Below, piece by piece: positions 18,312-26,371 of a stretch of 64,000 nt of DNA. Under the pieces are notes generated by a model, which was not told the DNA's origin, did not search any database, and saw nothing but the letters and a program-made list of their open reading frames with translations. Position numbers and translations under genes: made by a program. The DNA is from Paenibacillus aceris. GTDB taxonomy: Bacteria > Bacillota > Bacilli > Paenibacillales > NBRC-103111. How positions within the stretch are numbered: the stretch's first letter is position 1; every line of letters begins with the position of its first letter. The stretch lies in the NCBI RefSeq assembly GCF_017874035.1, contig NZ_JAGGKV010000001.1:1-64000 (forward strand), written 5' to 3'.

Positions 18312-19334
18312 ATGATTGTTAACCCTGAGCAAAAAGAGAAAGTTCATAACAGGGAATACATTCCTGATAAAAGTAAATATTCACCTAGATTTTCCGAAAG
18401 TAATTCAGATTTGGCTACAACACTATTACACTTAGGTCAAGAAGGTGATAAATTTACAAAAAAGAGTTATCAACCATTCGAACTATTGTATTATTCGGTT
18501 GGAGCTGTTACAAAATTTAAGATATCTCTTAAAGACATTTTTAGAGAATTAAAATATTGGAGTCTCTCTATAGAGCAATTTTACTCTACAAATGCTCATC
18601 AAAGTTTTACTGAAAGCATAAAACATTATCTCGACAAGCGAGTCGAATTGAAGAATCGAAGATTAGGTGAGTGTCTAGCCCCTTGGGCAAAGCTTGCGGA
18701 GAAGGTACATGACAAGACGATTCTGATGCTGATCCGCAAGTTTCTGCAAAGCGGGGTCATGGAGGACGGGCTAGTGAAGCCGACAAAAGAAGGAGTGCCG
18801 CAAGGCGGTCCTTCTAAAAGCAGAAAACTTAGACAAGCCAATCAATCGGCAGGGGAGGGGAGGCTGCCTTCCACCAAGCACAAGGTAACTAAGGGGTATT
18901 TAAGAGATACATATATCGGTTATGTTTTGTCTGGACCTTTACCCCAAAAAGTTGTAAATGCCATCCACCACTCAATTGCAATCATAGAAAACGGAGATTT
19001 GTCTGATGTAAGAACTTTTATCACTGCCGCCGTAATAACTGGATATGTTTTTAATGAAATGCCATTCCTTATAAAAGACATGCGCCCATTAGATGATTAC
19101 GATATATTAAGATTTTGGTTAATGTTATTAACAATAAACCATTATGGAATTAACATGAAGTCGATTAATACTGTGCGGAGCGACAGAAAGAACCATATTA
19201 CATTTTGCAACGTTGATTTGTATTTACCGGCTGTTAACGACTTGTCGCTCAATACAGATGAAGTGAAAATGTTGATGCATAAAACGCCGTTATCGCCTCG
19301 ACCAGCCGTACTATTAGAATTAGTGGATGATTGA
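18312..19334 (+). CDS. Hypothetical protein with an embedded intron reverse-transcriptase fragment
   Basis: A continuous 340-codon frame. Residues about 1-115 and 195-340 are an unrecognised soluble protein (LFYYSVGAV-like N-part; DIRFWLMLLTINHYGIN-like C-part). Between them KLAEKVHDKTILMLIRKF and KEGVPQGGP (bases about 18690-18812) are the RT0-RT2 region of a bacterial group II intron reverse transcriptase, cut off before the usual LSPLL. The insertion keeps the frame open. The 5' side lacks a good ribosome-binding site and no attC-like element precedes it, so the start is uncertain and the gene may be non-functional. Element 5 follows it, making it the first unit of the right part of the array. 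Confidence 0.5.
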   Translation: MIVNPEQKEKVHNREYIPDKSKYSPRFSESNSDLATTLLHLGQEGDKFTKKSYQPFELLYYSVGAVTKFKISLKDIFRELKYWSLSIEQFYSTNAHQSFTESIKHYLDKRVELKNRRLGECLAPWAKLAEKVHDKTILMLIRKFLQSGVMEDGLVKPTKEGVPQGGPSKSRKLRQANQSAGEGRLPSTKHKVTKGYLRDTYIGYVLSGPLPQKVVNAIHHSIAIIENGDLSDVRTFITAAVITGYVFNEMPFLIKDMRPLDDYDILRFWLMLLTINHYGINMKSINTVRSDRKNHITFCNVDLYLPAVNDLSLNTDEVKMLMHKTPLSPRPAVLLELVDD

Positions 19335-19378
19335 ATCTTCTTACGTCTTCCACGCTTCGTTCAGTAAGGTTCATTACG

Positions 19379-19554
19379 CTAACGAGGAACGTTAGTTGAA
19401 TAAATGTAACAAGAATGAAATCTTATTTTCATATGACTTTAATGAATCAAGCCTATAATAAAACTGACCCCCTTTAAAATATAAATAGTTATGACCCACA
19501 GCCCGTTGCTGTGGGTCACTTTTTTGTTCATTAAAGTAACGGGCAGGGTACGCG
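19379..19554 (+). repeat. attC-like element 5 (long form)
   Basis: R''-L'' is CTAACG-AGGAA-CGTTAG, the hairpin is GACCCACAGCCCG...CTGTGGGTC, and L'-R' is GTAACGGGCAGGGTACGCG. It is nearly the same as element 3, 15.9 kb upstream and in the same orientation. Confidence 0.8.
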
Positions 19555-19702
19555 ATAAAACATCAACATAAAGTATGACTAGTTGCTTCCGTCATAAAAA
19601 TTGACGAATCGAGCTCCGACATTTGACTATGCCAAAACCCTCCTTCTCGGAATAGTAATGAAAATAAGCAAAAGCTCGATAAATCGATTGGGAGGTTATC
19701 TT

Positions 19703-19975
19703 ATGGGAATAAGAGGAAAGGTAATAAAGGTGACTATTACCCACAGAGATGAAATTGTAAGACTCGGACCGGATCAACTAGGCCTTTTAAGTGAGGAGAC
19801 AGTTTTTAAAAGTTTCTCTGAGCACCCGCGTATCGCGCTTTGCGGATTTTTACCAAAAGACAGAACCCTCGTAATTAAAGGTTTAAGTCGAGGAAATACG
19901 AGATGCATCCTTTTTGTTTCTGCGCCCCACCGTTTTTCTAGGATTATCGTTGAAGTGACCTCTCTGGCAATTTAA
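19703..19975 (+). CDS. Hypothetical cassette protein, 90 aa
   Basis: The ATG at 19703 has a strong GGGAGG seven bases upstream; longer in-frame starts at 19601 (TTG) and 19658 lack one. The product (MGIRGKVIKVTITHRDEIVR...) is basic, without membrane segments, and not recognised. The stop is followed by only a half site at 20043, so the cassette is not cleanly bounded downstream. Confidence 0.5.
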   Translation: MGIRGKVIKVTITHRDEIVRLGPDQLGLLSEETVFKSFSEHPRIALCGFLPKDRTLVIKGLSRGNTRCILFVSAPHRFSRIIVEVTSLAI

Positions 19976-20042
19976 AGGCTTGTGATTCCAATGTCGGCAT
20001 TTAGAGAACCCCAACGAGTCCAAAAAGAGAAAGTTGACTAAG

Positions 20043-20059
20043 CTAACGAGGAACGAGAG
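20043..20059 (+). repeat. attC-like half site (R''-L'' only)
   Basis: CTAACG-AGGAA-CGAGAG matches the first half of the cassette elements. No hairpin and no L'-R' half lie between it and the next gene at 20099. Confidence 0.55.
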
Positions 20060-20098
20060 CTTAAAGAAACATTGAGCAGCCAGAGAAAGGACGATGAC

Positions 20099-20593
20099 AT
20101 GAGTAACGTTATTCGGTTTATTAACGAAGCCAAGACGCTTTCAAACTGTGAAGTTTATCCTGCTGTATTGACTTTACCAAAACTTCGTTCTTCTCACATA
20201 TTGCCATCCGATCTTGAAGAGTTTTATAAAGAGTGCGGTGGTATGCAGCTTTTCAATGATTCTGATTTTCCTTATCGTGTGATTCCACCAATAGAGATTA
20301 ATTTGGCTAATTTAGAGATCCTTGGTGAAGAAGTGGAGGATGACATCACCAAGGATTGGTACACTATCGTTGATTGTGGGAATGGTGATTTTATAACGAT
20401 CGATTTGCACCCTGAACGCCTTGGAAGGTGTTATGATAGTTTTCATGAAACGCATGGTTTAGTGGGAGAAACACCGATTATTGCGTTGTCATTCGCAGAA
20501 TTGTTAGACCAGCTTTTTCAATTTAAAGGGAATCGAATTTTTTGGTTAGAAGACAATTTTATTGCTTTAGGAGACGCATACGATAAACAGTGA
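20099..20593 (+). CDS. SMI1/KNR4 (SUKH) family protein
   Basis: A 164 aa single-domain protein. The pattern LPSDLEEFYKECGGMQLFND near residue 43, followed by acidic beta segments and WYTIVDCGNGDFITIDL, is that of the SUKH superfamily, whose members often act as immunity proteins for polymorphic toxins or contact-dependent inhibition systems. No cognate toxin is visible, as expected for a lone cassette-borne immunity gene; the immunity role is inference. The ATG at 20099 follows AAAGGA; the TTG at 20072 is also in frame. Confidence 0.75.
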   Translation: MSNVIRFINEAKTLSNCEVYPAVLTLPKLRSSHILPSDLEEFYKECGGMQLFNDSDFPYRVIPPIEINLANLEILGEEVEDDITKDWYTIVDCGNGDFITIDLHPERLGRCYDSFHETHGLVGETPIIALSFAELLDQLFQFKGNRIFWLEDNFIALGDAYDKQ

Positions 20594-20620
20594 AGATCAT
20601 CCGAGCCACATTTCATTGCA

Positions 20621-20708
20621 CTAACGGAGAACGTTAGCTCAGAAATCAAAAAAGTGAGGCTGTCGAGAATTATTTCGGGCAGCCTTATAAGCTAAAGGAC
20701 ACTTTAAC
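20621..20708 (+). repeat. attC-like element 6 (complete)
   Basis: R''-L'' is CTAACG-GAGAA-CGTTAG, the consensus form. The hairpin is AGGCTGtC with GgGCAGCCT, and L'-R' is GCTAAAGGACACTTTAAC. Confidence 0.8.
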
Positions 20709-20799
20709 ATGGTAAAGGTTGTAATTTCCCTATTGTATCAGGGAACATTCGTTTGGTAATATTAAACAAGTGGGAACCTTACTTGGAGGAGAGTGTTAA

Positions 20800-21309
20800 A
20801 TGGAAATCGCCATAGAGTTGATTGAAAGCATGTTGGGTAAGTTCACGTCGGAAAAGAAATGGACTCTCCAAGCGATTGAACAATTGTCTGAAGATGATAT
20901 TATTTCTTCCCCGTCACCAGAAAGTAACAGCATCGCTAACTTAGTTGCTCATATTAGGGGTGCGGTACACTCACGAATAGAAACGATTCTTCTAGATATT
21001 CCTGACACAAGAGATAGAAATAAGGAATTTGAAAAAGGACTAAAAATGTCTAAAGAACAAGCGGTTACAAAGACCAGAGATTCTTTTGATATTATCATAC
21101 AATATCTTGAACATCTCAAATCCACCCCAGAGTTATTAATGTCTCAACCCTTCCTAAATCTTCCTCCCCTTACATACAGCCAGGTAAATAACGAGACGAC
21201 TGCTTTGAATCTTATGATGGCTATTTTTAGAGAGGTTCATTTCCATACAGGCCAAATCATCTACGCTGCTAAAATAAGAAAAGGGCAGCTAGTTTGGAAC
21301 TACGATTAA
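20800..21309 (+). CDS. DinB/DUF1572-like protein
   Basis: A 169 aa four-helix protein resembling DinB/YfiT-type metal-binding enzymes. The His triad is visible: SIANLVAHIRGAVHSRIE near residue 50 and VHFHTGQIIYAAKI near residue 150. Family members bind a divalent metal and some are bacillithiol- or mycothiol-dependent transferases; this one cannot be assigned. The ATG at 20800 follows TTGGAGGAG. It lies between elements 6 and 7. Confidence 0.8.
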   Translation: MEIAIELIESMLGKFTSEKKWTLQAIEQLSEDDIISSPSPESNSIANLVAHIRGAVHSRIETILLDIPDTRDRNKEFEKGLKMSKEQAVTKTRDSFDIIIQYLEHLKSTPELLMSQPFLNLPPLTYSQVNNETTALNLMMAIFREVHFHTGQIIYAAKIRKGQLVWNYD

Positions 21310-21329
21310 ACATTTGCCGTATCCATTAA

Positions 21330-21407
21330 GCTATCGGTGAACAATAGTTTAACAATAAACCTGCTGCATGAACCGCAAATTTTGTTCGATAACAGATAGG
21401 ATAAATG
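21330..21407 (+). repeat. attC-like element 7 (divergent)
   Basis: R''-L'' is GCTATCGGTGAACAATAG and L'-R' is GATAACAGATAGGATAAATG. The variable hairpin is weak. This is the least conserved of the elements I count as complete. Confidence 0.5.
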
Positions 21408-21445
21408 TATAGATGAATAGAAATTAAATACGAGGGAGGTGTTAA

Positions 21446-21634
21446 ATGACTGATCAAAAAAACAAATTATACATGGATATTGTTAATTATGTACACTCTA
21501 ATTCTTTGTCCAACAATATTAAAGTTGATAAAATGGCTAGTGGAAGAGTAGTATACGAGTACATTGGAGAAATGTCAGATATTCATAAGAATGAGTTAAA
21601 GAACTTACAAGACATTCACAATTCAATTAAGTAA
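21446..21634 (+). CDS. Hypothetical cassette protein, 62 aa
   Basis: A small charged protein (MTDQKNKLYMDIVNYVHSN...) without recognised family, signal or membrane segment. The ATG at 21446 is preceded by GAGGGAGG, a strong site that makes translation likely. It lies between elements 7 and 8. Confidence 0.6.
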   Translation: MTDQKNKLYMDIVNYVHSNSLSNNIKVDKMASGRVVYEYIGEMSDIHKNELKNLQDIHNSIK

Positions 21635-21647
21635 GGTTAACTTTAAA

Positions 21648-21738
21648 CTAACAGATAACATTTACTCAATATACAACAAAATGGGAGGCTGCCGACATAA
21701 TCGGCAGCCTTTCGCTCACCTAACGGGCAGTTTAGTTG
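21648..21738 (+). repeat. attC-like element 8 (complete)
   Basis: R''-L'' is CTAACAGATAACATTTA, a perfect hairpin follows (GGCTGCCGA with TCGGCAGCC), then L'-R' CTAACGGGCAG-TTTAGTTG. Confidence 0.75.
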
Positions 21739-21778
21739 AACGCAGTATGATATAATCCTTCTGTGGGGAGATGATACT

Positions 21779-22195
21779 ATGTCTAGTACAGAATGGATTA
21801 CAGAACTTTTGGAGAATGAGAATCCTTCATACATAAAACAAGCAATCAGTCGTATTGAAAACCCAGAATTATTACATGCCATCGCACTGAATTATTATTG
21901 GGATAACGGTTTTGAAGTGCCTAATTGGATAGTAGAGAATGGAAACTGCGAGTTTGGAACAGCACTGTTGTTGTTCTACAGGGCTGACGGTTACGTACTC
22001 TTAAAGAATAATAAGGATATGACAACAGGACAAACAGAATGGGTTGCATTCGTAAGTAACCTTTTAAATAAATTAATAAAAAATCATTTTAGTATATCGA
22101 AAGTTCCTTACGAACCAGAGTTGACTAAAGTACAAAAATACAAATTAAAAAAAGCTAATCCAAACATACCCGAAATCATTTTTGATGGGGTCTAA
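21779..22195 (+). CDS. DUF4274-like protein
   Basis: A 138 aa protein. The core LLHAIALNYYWDNGFEVPNWIVENGNCEFGTALLLFYRADGYVLL contains the aromatic/acidic pattern W-D-x-G-F-x-x-P and C-x-x-G-T-A-L that I associate with DUF4274, a family of small proteins often found near toxin-immunity loci. Function unknown. The ATG at 21779 follows GGGGAG and is about 30 bases downstream of a TATAAT box at 21746-21755, so this cassette may carry its own promoter. Confidence 0.7.
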   Translation: MSSTEWITELLENENPSYIKQAISRIENPELLHAIALNYYWDNGFEVPNWIVENGNCEFGTALLLFYRADGYVLLKNNKDMTTGQTEWVAFVSNLLNKLIKNHFSISKVPYEPELTKVQKYKLKKANPNIPEIIFDGV

Positions 22196-22213
22196 CCCCT
22201 GTTAACCATTAAA

Positions 22214-22303
22214 CTAACGAGAGAACAATAGTTGAACATTCAACAAGAACAAGGCTGCCGGCAATGTGCGGCAGCCTTTCGTTCACCTAACGGGAGTTTA
22301 GCG
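22214..22303 (+). repeat. attC-like element 9 (complete)
   Basis: R''-L'' is CTAACG-AGAGAA-CAATAG, the hairpin is GGCTGCCGgcaatgtgCGGCAGCC, and L'-R' is CTAACGGGAGTTTAGCG. Confidence 0.8.
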
Positions 22304-22358
22304 TTAGATAGAAACATCTAATATAATGTGCTTATCCACTTGAATGGAGGGTCTAACC

Positions 22359-22871
22359 TTGGGCATTAGGAATTATCTGATTGGAGGCGTTTCCGGCGCT
22401 GGCAAAACTACGGTCTGCAACGAATTGCAGCGGCGCGGCTACCATGCCATTCATGGTGATCGTGAATTGGCTTATCAAGGCGATCCGGAAACTGGTACCC
22501 CAACGGATGGCTTTAAACCCGAACACCACATTTGGCATGTAGATAAAGTAAAAGCTTTGGTCGCCAATCAGGATGAGGCGGTAACATTCTTCTGCGGTGG
22601 TTCGCGGAATTTCCCCAAATTCATCGATCTCTTCGACGACGTGTTTGTCCTTGAAGTCGACTTGGAAACCAGTCTCCGGCGGATTGATGAGCGAGTAGCA
22701 CTGGACCCAACTGACTGGGGTGGCAGACCAGAGGAACGGGAAATCAGTGCGCGAATTTATCAAACGAAAGAAGGCGTTCCCAAAAACGGGATTATAATCG
22801 ACGCCACCGCACCGATCGCGCACGTCGTTGACGAAATCCTCCATCAAATTGAAGCAAATAAACGCCAATGA
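22359..22871 (+). CDS. P-loop nucleotide kinase-like protein
   Basis: About 170 aa. The Walker A is GGVSGAGKTT at the N-terminus. It continues with CNELQRRGYHAIHGDRELAYQ, an adenylate/nucleoside-kinase-like arrangement, and ends with DAT and a C-terminal helix. RRIDERVALDPTDWGGRPEE may form the lid. It is likely a small-molecule or nucleotide kinase, of the type annotated as AAA family ATPase; the substrate is unknown. The start is TTG at 22359 nine bases after GGAGGG; the ATG at 22344 overlaps that site. Base composition is richer in GC than its neighbours, consistent with separate origin of each cassette. Confidence 0.75.
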   Translation: MGIRNYLIGGVSGAGKTTVCNELQRRGYHAIHGDRELAYQGDPETGTPTDGFKPEHHIWHVDKVKALVANQDEAVTFFCGGSRNFPKFIDLFDDVFVLEVDLETSLRRIDERVALDPTDWGGRPEEREISARIYQTKEGVPKNGIIIDATAPIAHVVDEILHQIEANKRQ

Positions 22872-22919
22872 CAGTAACTTATGGTCACTCACGGACAGCA
22901 CCTGGATACGACCACTGCG

Positions 22920-23005
22920 CTAACGTGTAACGATAGTTTAACAAAAACATGAAGGCTGCCAGCCAACGATGGCTGCCTTTTGTGCAACTAACAAGCAGGA
23001 TTCTA
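22920..23005 (+). repeat. attC-like element 10 (complete)
   Basis: R''-L'' is CTAACG-TGTAA-CGATAG, the hairpin is AAGGCtGCCAgccaacgaTGGCtGCCTT, and L'-R' is CTAACAAGCAGGATTCTA. Confidence 0.8.
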
Positions 23006-23061
23006 AGCAGGTCATCAAATACACAATAAAATAAATGATGGCCAAATTAAAGGAGCTTAAA

Positions 23062-23466
23062 ATGTTTAATGAACAAAGGGTGATAGTTCCAACCATAGAA
23101 AGCCTGATGAGTCTTATTAGCAATTTTAAAGAATATAAGATTGATTTAAATTTAGATCCGGAAATAGAATTCGGGGTAGTTAGCAACAACGAACAAAGTG
23201 GTTTTCATTGTATGATGACTCAAGACTATTCCCTTTTTAGTATTGATATATTAAATGCTAAAGATGAGATTCTCATTAGAATTTTAGCAGAGATGTTAGA
23301 CAGATATAACCTCGAAACGGACAGACTGACTGAAGATATTCGCGATTGTTACAATAACAGGATTGCTGAAATGCAAACAGATTACGAAAGATACTGGGTT
23401 ATTTATAGGTTTGATGAGGAAGATGATATGGTACTAGTTAGATATAGAGCGTTTATTACTGAGTAA
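23062..23466 (+). CDS. Hypothetical cassette protein, 134 aa
   Basis: Acidic, soluble, unrecognised (MFNEQRVIVPTIESLMSLIS...). The C-terminal half is strongly charged with EMQTDYERYWVIYRFDEEDD. The ATG at 23062 follows AAAGGAGC; an upstream in-frame start at 23035 lacks a site. Size, acidity and cassette context would fit an immunity or inhibitor protein, but no family motif supports that. Confidence 0.6.
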   Translation: MFNEQRVIVPTIESLMSLISNFKEYKIDLNLDPEIEFGVVSNNEQSGFHCMMTQDYSLFSIDILNAKDEILIRILAEMLDRYNLETDRLTEDIRDCYNNRIAEMQTDYERYWVIYRFDEEDDMVLVRYRAFITE

Positions 23467-23550
23467 ATGATTCATTTCGCGCTACAGTTTGACATCCCTG
23501 TCAGATCACTAGGTGGTAAAAACCAAGGTTAATAGGGGGAGCTCATTACG

Positions 23551-23638
23551 CTAACGTAAGAACTATAGTTCAATCACTACATACGGCAGTGGACTCGATT
23601 GGCTGCCGTTTTTCGTTGAAGTAAGGTGCAGGATAACG
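23551..23638 (+). repeat. attC-like element 11 (complete)
   Basis: R''-L'' is CTAACG-TAAGAA-CTATAG, the hairpin is ACGGCAG with CTGCCGT, and L'-R' is GTAAGGTGCAGGATAACG. Confidence 0.75.
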
Positions 23639-23696
23639 TAGTCCTCGTATGACTACATAAACTCTTACTTATGAATAAAAGTACGGGAGATACCCT

Positions 23697-24239
23697 ATGT
23701 GGTTAGAACTTAATAAACAAACTACCAGGAAAATAGGCATAATGCTGAAATCAAGGCTTATCTGGTATAAGCATTATTTTTTGTTCTGTGACGAAATTAT
23801 TGAGAACATGGATAGACCTCCATACTGGATTATCGAACTTGCCGAAAAAAAATATATCGGAGACGCAGTGAAAATTGTAAACACTTATGCTTTTTCTGAA
23901 CCGTTCGAAACATACCCTGATTCATTACCTGACCTTTATGTAGGTTGTCTATTTATAAGGTATGAAAGAAAAGAAATATCCTGGGCTTCTTTTTTAAAAG
24001 AATCTGGTGACTATGCTGATGGTGAAGGCTACTTTGCTTTAAAACATGATTGTGAATACTTTTATCACATGCTCAATGAGTATGAAGACAACGAATTTTC
24101 AATCCAATTGGAACAAAAACAAGCAGAGGACATCAAAGAAGCGTTTAGAAATGAGATTCAAGAGGTACGTATTATATATAATCCATTCGTTGAATATTTT
24201 CGAAAGTACGTATCATTACAAAATAGCACACCAAACTAA
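23697..24239 (+). CDS. Hypothetical cassette protein, 180 aa
   Basis: A soluble acidic/aromatic protein, unrecognised (MWLELNKQTTRKIGIML..., later WASFLKESGDYADGEGYFAL). The ATG at 23697 follows GGGAG. No signal or membrane segment. It is bounded by elements 11 and 12. Confidence 0.65.
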   Translation: MWLELNKQTTRKIGIMLKSRLIWYKHYFLFCDEIIENMDRPPYWIIELAEKKYIGDAVKIVNTYAFSEPFETYPDSLPDLYVGCLFIRYERKEISWASFLKESGDYADGEGYFALKHDCEYFYHMLNEYEDNEFSIQLEQKQAEDIKEAFRNEIQEVRIIYNPFVEYFRKYVSLQNSTPN

Positions 24240-24272
24240 ACATTCTAGTGAGAAGTCATCAAAATCAATGAA

Positions 24273-24364
24273 CTAACTTGAACTATGTTAGTTCAATGAG
24301 CCACCGCGGCAGCCGGCCACTCGATTGGCTGCCGCTCGTCGTTAAACTAAAGGGCAAGATAACG
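24273..24364 (+). repeat. attC-like element 12 (complete)
   Basis: R''-L'' is CTAACTTGAACTATGTTAG, flanked by AA/TT so that AACTAAC and GTTAGTT form an inverted repeat. The hairpin is GCGGCAGCCggccactcgattGGCTGCCGC, and L'-R' is CTAAAGGGCAAGATAACG. Confidence 0.8.
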
Positions 24365-24441
24365 TGGCGATTAGGACAATGTGTGGTCTATTTTGTGTAG
24401 TGTTTGTAGATAAACCGGTTTAGGATAGGTGTGTTATATAC

Positions 24442-25137
24442 ATGAAAAGGTTGGAGTTAATACAGAAGACACAATATGATTTTGATGCAGCCTTAGAGGA
24501 TAGGGAAATAGAAGCACTTAAAATCTGGAATTGCAAAATTAAAGATTACTCAAAACTTAATTCTTTAACGAAATTAACCGAGCTAGAAATCTTTAGCTTT
24601 GATGGAACGTTAGATGATATGTGCAATCTTAGGAACCTATCAAGGTTGAGGTTGATACATATGCCAAAAGTAAATAAATTGGATAAATTGGAGCTATTAA
24701 CCAACTTGCAGGAGTTATCTCTAGAATCTTTACCAAGTTGGGATTCCTCAGGGAAAACGTTGGTTTTTGATAATCTGAATCCAATAGGTAAGCTATCGAA
24801 CCTTAAGAATTTAGTAATAATGAAAGGCATAGCAGAGGAATTCGGATTAAAGCCATTAGGTCACTTGAAACAATTGCAAAAGTTTGAAACAGAGAATACA
24901 TTTTCGACCTATGACTTTGCATGGTTATCGGCTCAATTAAGAAATACAGAATGTGTTTATTTTAAACCTTATCATGAAGTGAGATACTCCCAATGTAAGA
25001 AATGTGGTTCTAACAAAGTTAAACTAACTGGTATCAAACGAAATAACTTGCTCTGCCCGAATTGCAATAAAAACAAAATAAACGAACATGAAAATATCTT
25101 TTATAAGATTGTTACTGAGAGTAGTGGAACTTCTTGA
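24442..25137 (+). CDS. Leucine-rich-repeat protein with C-terminal zinc ribbon
   Basis: 231 aa. Residues about 25-165 hold five or six irregular leucine-rich repeats (LTKLTELEIFSFDGTLDD, LRNLSRLRLIHMPKVNKLDK, LTNLQELSLES, LSNLKNLVIMKGI). Residues about 187-215 hold two CxxC pairs, CKKCGSNKVK and CPNCNK, which should bind zinc. Bacterial LRR proteins of this kind bind protein partners; the zinc ribbon could contact nucleic acid or simply cap the fold. The ATG at 24442 has only a weak upstream site. The cassette lacks a complete element downstream (half site at 25157). Confidence 0.7.
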   Translation: MKRLELIQKTQYDFDAALEDREIEALKIWNCKIKDYSKLNSLTKLTELEIFSFDGTLDDMCNLRNLSRLRLIHMPKVNKLDKLELLTNLQELSLESLPSWDSSGKTLVFDNLNPIGKLSNLKNLVIMKGIAEEFGLKPLGHLKQLQKFETENTFSTYDFAWLSAQLRNTECVYFKPYHEVRYSQCKKCGSNKVKLTGIKRNNLLCPNCNKNKINEHENIFYKIVTESSGTS

Positions 25138-25156
25138 AAACCTTTAAAACCATTAC

Positions 25157-25174
25157 GATAACGGGGAACGTTAG
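25157..25174 (+). repeat. attC-like half site (R''-L'' only)
   Basis: GATAACG-GGGAA-CGTTAG. The following 50 bases before the DHFR gene contain neither the hairpin nor the GGGCAG half. Confidence 0.6.
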
Positions 25175-25225
25175 TGGTACGTCACAGGAGCAGAGCAGAC
25201 TCATGGTTTTAAAGGGGAGATTTAT

Positions 25226-25702
25226 GTGGAATTCAAACTAATCGCTGCCATGGACAAAAACAGGGTAATAGGAAAAAACAACGACATTCCTTGGAGGATA
25301 CCTAATGATTGGCGGCACGTTAACAAAACGACAAAAGGGCATACAATCGTGATGGGGAGAAGAAATTATGAATCTATTGGAAGGGCTCTTCCTGATCGTC
25401 GTAATATTATCCTAAGCCGTGAAAAAGAACTGAGGATAGAAGACTGCGAAATTGCCCATTCCATTAATGACGTTTTTAATATTTGTCAAAGTGAGGAAGA
25501 AGTCTTCATTTTTGGAGGAGAACAGATCTATAAGATGTTTATGCCATATGTTACAAAGATGTATATTACAAAGATATACCATGAATTTGAAGGGGATACC
25601 TATTTTCCGGATATCGATTTTGGTGAATGGAAAGAAGTATCTGTTACAGCAGGGATTACTGATTTGAAAAATCCATACACTTATTACTTTCAAAGTCATT
25701 GA
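25226..25702 (+). CDS. Dihydrofolate reductase
   Basis: A 158 aa complete DHFR that reduces dihydrofolate with NADPH. Visible: LIAAMDKNRVIGKNNDIPWRIPNDW with the catalytic Asp, GHTIVMGRRNYESIG for NADPH binding, LPDRRNIILSRE, and the VFIFGGEQIYKMFMPYVTKMYIT segment near the end. The start is GTG at 25226 after AAAGGGGAG; the overlapping ATG at 25224 is out of frame. Its place in a cassette array parallels the dfr genes carried by classical integrons, which give trimethoprim resistance; resistance by this enzyme is inference and it could be a diverged housekeeping copy. It is followed by element 13. Confidence 0.9.
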   Translation: MEFKLIAAMDKNRVIGKNNDIPWRIPNDWRHVNKTTKGHTIVMGRRNYESIGRALPDRRNIILSREKELRIEDCEIAHSINDVFNICQSEEEVFIFGGEQIYKMFMPYVTKMYITKIYHEFEGDTYFPDIDFGEWKEVSVTAGITDLKNPYTYYFQSH

Positions 25703-25703
25703 A

Positions 25704-25779
25704 GTAACGAATAACGTTAGTGAAATAGTGGTTGCTTCGGCAGCCGTTTTTGTTTTCTCAGCTAACGGGCTGAATAACG
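25704..25779 (+). repeat. attC-like element 13 (complete)
   Basis: R''-L'' is GTAACG-AATAA-CGTTAG, a short hairpin GGTTGCttcggcAGCC follows, and L'-R' is GCTAACGGGCTGAATAACG. It begins one base after the DHFR stop codon. Confidence 0.8.
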
Positions 25780-25865
25780 CAATACGTGTTCGTAAAAGTA
25801 TGGTAAAATTTTACTAAGAAAACATCGATTTTTAGGAGGGACATGCTGTAAAAAGGCTATTAGAG

Positions 25866-26264
25866 TTGTTTGTTGCTCCATTGATTCATAGTATTTTTTC
25901 TGTAATTTTCATAAGTATTTTAGTCAAAGGGACTTTTATTTCGGGAGTAATTACTACTGTCTTTATTACTTTAGTCGTTACTCTTATAACTACATTTGCG
26001 GCTAACGGCAAGTGGTATGTGCTGTTTACAAATGTGTTATTCTTTTTTATATTCTTTGTGTTGCTTAATATTATTTTGAATCTTGGCAATCAGAGAGCTT
26101 CAGATGACGATAATAATGGGGTTGGCATATTGATTCTTGGAGTCGGAATCCCTGCTATATTGTTCTCTCTGCTGATAGGAACAATTATCGGTATAGTATG
26201 CTCGATATTATTACATGGGCAAGTGCAAACAATTAAGAAAAAAATATATAGGTCGTTAAACTAA
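25866..26264 (+). CDS. Small integral membrane protein
   Basis: About 132 aa with four hydrophobic helices: residues about 4-20, 24-45, 50-70 and 88-115. The only in-frame start is TTG at 25866, 25 bases after the strong AGGAGGG at 25834-25840. At the normal distance from that site the codon is GTA (25848), reading VKRLLELFVAP if it were GTG. Either the start codon has mutated or a poor start is used. Family not recognised. Confidence 0.55.
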   Translation: MFVAPLIHSIFSVIFISILVKGTFISGVITTVFITLVVTLITTFAANGKWYVLFTNVLFFFIFFVLLNIILNLGNQRASDDDNNGVGILILGVGIPAILFSLLIGTIIGIVCSILLHGQVQTIKKKIYRSLN

Positions 26265-26360
26265 CGGAGAACGATAGCGTGGCGTTAGAAATCCCTCACT
26301 CGTGGATTGTATCTTACATTGTTAGTTGAGCGTTAATTGAAAACGAGGTACAGGATACGG
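26261..26360 (+). repeat. attC-like element 14
   Basis: R''-L'' is CTAACG-GAGAA-CGATAG, overlapping the stop region of the membrane-protein gene. L'-R' is GAGGTACAGGATACGG, less conserved. The variable part contains CATTGTTAGTTGAGCG, possibly a trace of an older box. Confidence 0.6.
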
Positions 26361-26371
26361 AACAAGTCCAA

